From a virus, in IMG/VR virus record IMGVR_UViG_3300047408_000182, positions 1 to 32,787 of that record: a stretch of 32,787 nt of DNA. One strand, written 5' to 3'. Positions 32,079 through 32,787 of this stretch are shown here, in pieces. Each line of letters opens with the position of its first letter. The stretch's first letter is position 1. A program made the translations under genes and the position numbers. The notes under the pieces are model-generated. The model saw only the letters and a program-made list of their open reading frames with translations. It searched no databases and was not told the DNA's origin.

Positions 32079-32787
32079 TCAATCCTTGGCTTTAACAATT
32101 GATAAAGGTGTTTGGTGGGACTTTTCCGTGGGACCTTTGCTGCGGCGCTGCATTGCTTCGATGGCCGCCGCCACCTCGCTGTCCGCCACGTGCGCGTAGC
32201 GCATCGTGGTCTCGATGCGCGCATGATTGAGCGCCTTTGAGACTAGCTTGAGGTTGCCAGTCTCGCGCAACAACTTGGTCCCAAAATCATGCCGGTAGTC
32301 GTGTAGCCGGAAGCCTTCCACGCCAGCCGCTTTGCGCAGCCGACGCCAGCGCGTCTTGACCCCCTCGACGGTGAGCGGATAGCGCCGGCCCGCGACCGTG
32401 GCTGGTTGAATGACCTCGTCGCCGCGGCGGCGTTCCTTTTGCGTGCGCTCGGCCACGTAGGTGAACACGAAAACCGAGTCGTGGCCTTGCAGCGGGAATA
32501 GAATATCGCGCACAGTCGTTGTGATCGGGATCACGATCCGCTTGTCGCCTTTGCCCGGCTTGACAATTCGCTCGCCGGCAAAGTCCACCTCCGACCACTT
32601 CAATGTCAGTGCTTCGTTGCGACGCACGCCAGCGGCTGCCAAGAATGTAAAGAATGGTGCATAATCGTCGCGCATGACTGCATCGAGCCGCATCGCCTCG
32701 TCGTCGCGCAGCTCGCGCACGCGTTCCTGCGGCTCCTTCAGCATATGATATCGCCAGATCGGCTCAACATCAAACCGCGCCCGCAAC
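32079..32787 (-). CDS. int: Tyrosine integrase, N-terminus beyond the window (partial)
   Basis: About 235 residues of the C-terminal catalytic domain are visible. The conserved set is complete: Arg in GVRRNEALTLKW, Lys in the GKGDKRIVIPI beta hairpin, the His-x-x-Arg in LHDYRHDFG, a further His in LNHARIETT, and the Tyr nucleophile in MRYAHV. This domain cuts and rejoins DNA at att sites. The N-terminal core-binding and arm-binding domains lie past 32787. The stop is 30 bases from the tRNA-like core, and one arm-type repeat copy lies inside the last codons. The gene is transcribed toward the core. Confidence 0.88.
   Translation of the reverse strand, partial: LRARFDVEPIWRYHMLKEPQERVRELRDDEAMRLDAVMRDDYAPFFTFLAAAGVRRNEALTLKWSEVDFAGERIVKPGKGDKRIVIPITTTVRDILFPLQGHDSVFVFTYVAERTQKERRRGDEVIQPATVAGRRYPLTVEGVKTRWRRLRKAAGVEGFRLHDYRHDFGTKLLRETGNLKLVSKALNHARIETTMRYAHVADSEVAAAIEAMQRRSKGPTEKSHQTPLSIVKAKD
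32112..32138 (+). repeat. Right-hand copies of the arm-type repeat
   Basis: TTGGTGGGACTTTT (32112-32125) is identical to the left-hand copies. CGTGGGACCTTT (32127-32138) is a second, imperfect copy. They lie within the end of the integrase gene, on the other side of the tRNA core from 31871-31906. Confidence 0.55.

Noticed and set aside
31998-32082. A complete tRNA-Pro gene
   Set aside because: Only the part from the anticodon loop to CCA is present. The 5' anticodon stem, D arm and 5' acceptor strand do not match.

Overview
The window is a stretch of a temperate, siphovirus-like phage or prophage with HK97-type head genes. The DNA is GC-rich, and the gene order, the HK97-type head genes and the tRNA-Pro(GGG) attachment sequence fit an alphaproteobacterial host, probably Rhizobiales (Bradyrhizobium-like). 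That host assignment is inference from codon bias and family resemblance. No clear host gene is visible.

Layout. Positions 1-100 hold the end of an upstream gene and a probable terminator. Positions 293-2344 hold the packaging genes: a leader ORF, the small terminase and the large terminase. A gene-free stretch with an AT-rich island (2345-2795) separates these from one long plus-strand late operon (2796-28438). That operon contains two small proteins, a fused prohead protease and major capsid protein, the portal, a collagen-like protein, the head-tail connector, a large collagen/S74 fibre, neck and tail-terminator candidates, the tail tube, a frameshifting tail assembly chaperone, the tape measure, distal tail, hub and fibre proteins, a two-enzyme endolysin, small membrane proteins and an exported beta-rich protein. 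It ends at a strong terminator (28506-28531). Two genes point backwards inside it: a membrane-anchored protein (14292-14693) and a Cys-rich zinc-ribbon-like protein (26166-26357). Both look like morons.

From 28515 to 32787 everything convincing is on the minus strand. This part is the lysogeny and integration region: small unknown genes with many ATGA couplings (including a 23-codon gene), an XRE repressor with repeats upstream, a coiled-coil membrane protein, a small HTH (excisionase-like) protein, an attP-like site and a tyrosine integrase whose N-terminus lies beyond the window. The att core matches the 3' part of a tRNA-Pro(GGG), from the anticodon loop to CCA. It is flanked on both sides by copies of the same direct repeat, which are likely arm sites. 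Phage-type genes on both sides suggest an unintegrated or circular phage genome, or tandem elements, rather than a simple prophage edge.

The most unusual points are the attP architecture, the two reversed morons, the duplicated fibre-anchor domain, the protease-capsid fusion with an internal start, the UGA-frameshifted 40-codon gene overlapping the late terminator, and the signal-peptide-bearing beta-rich protein.
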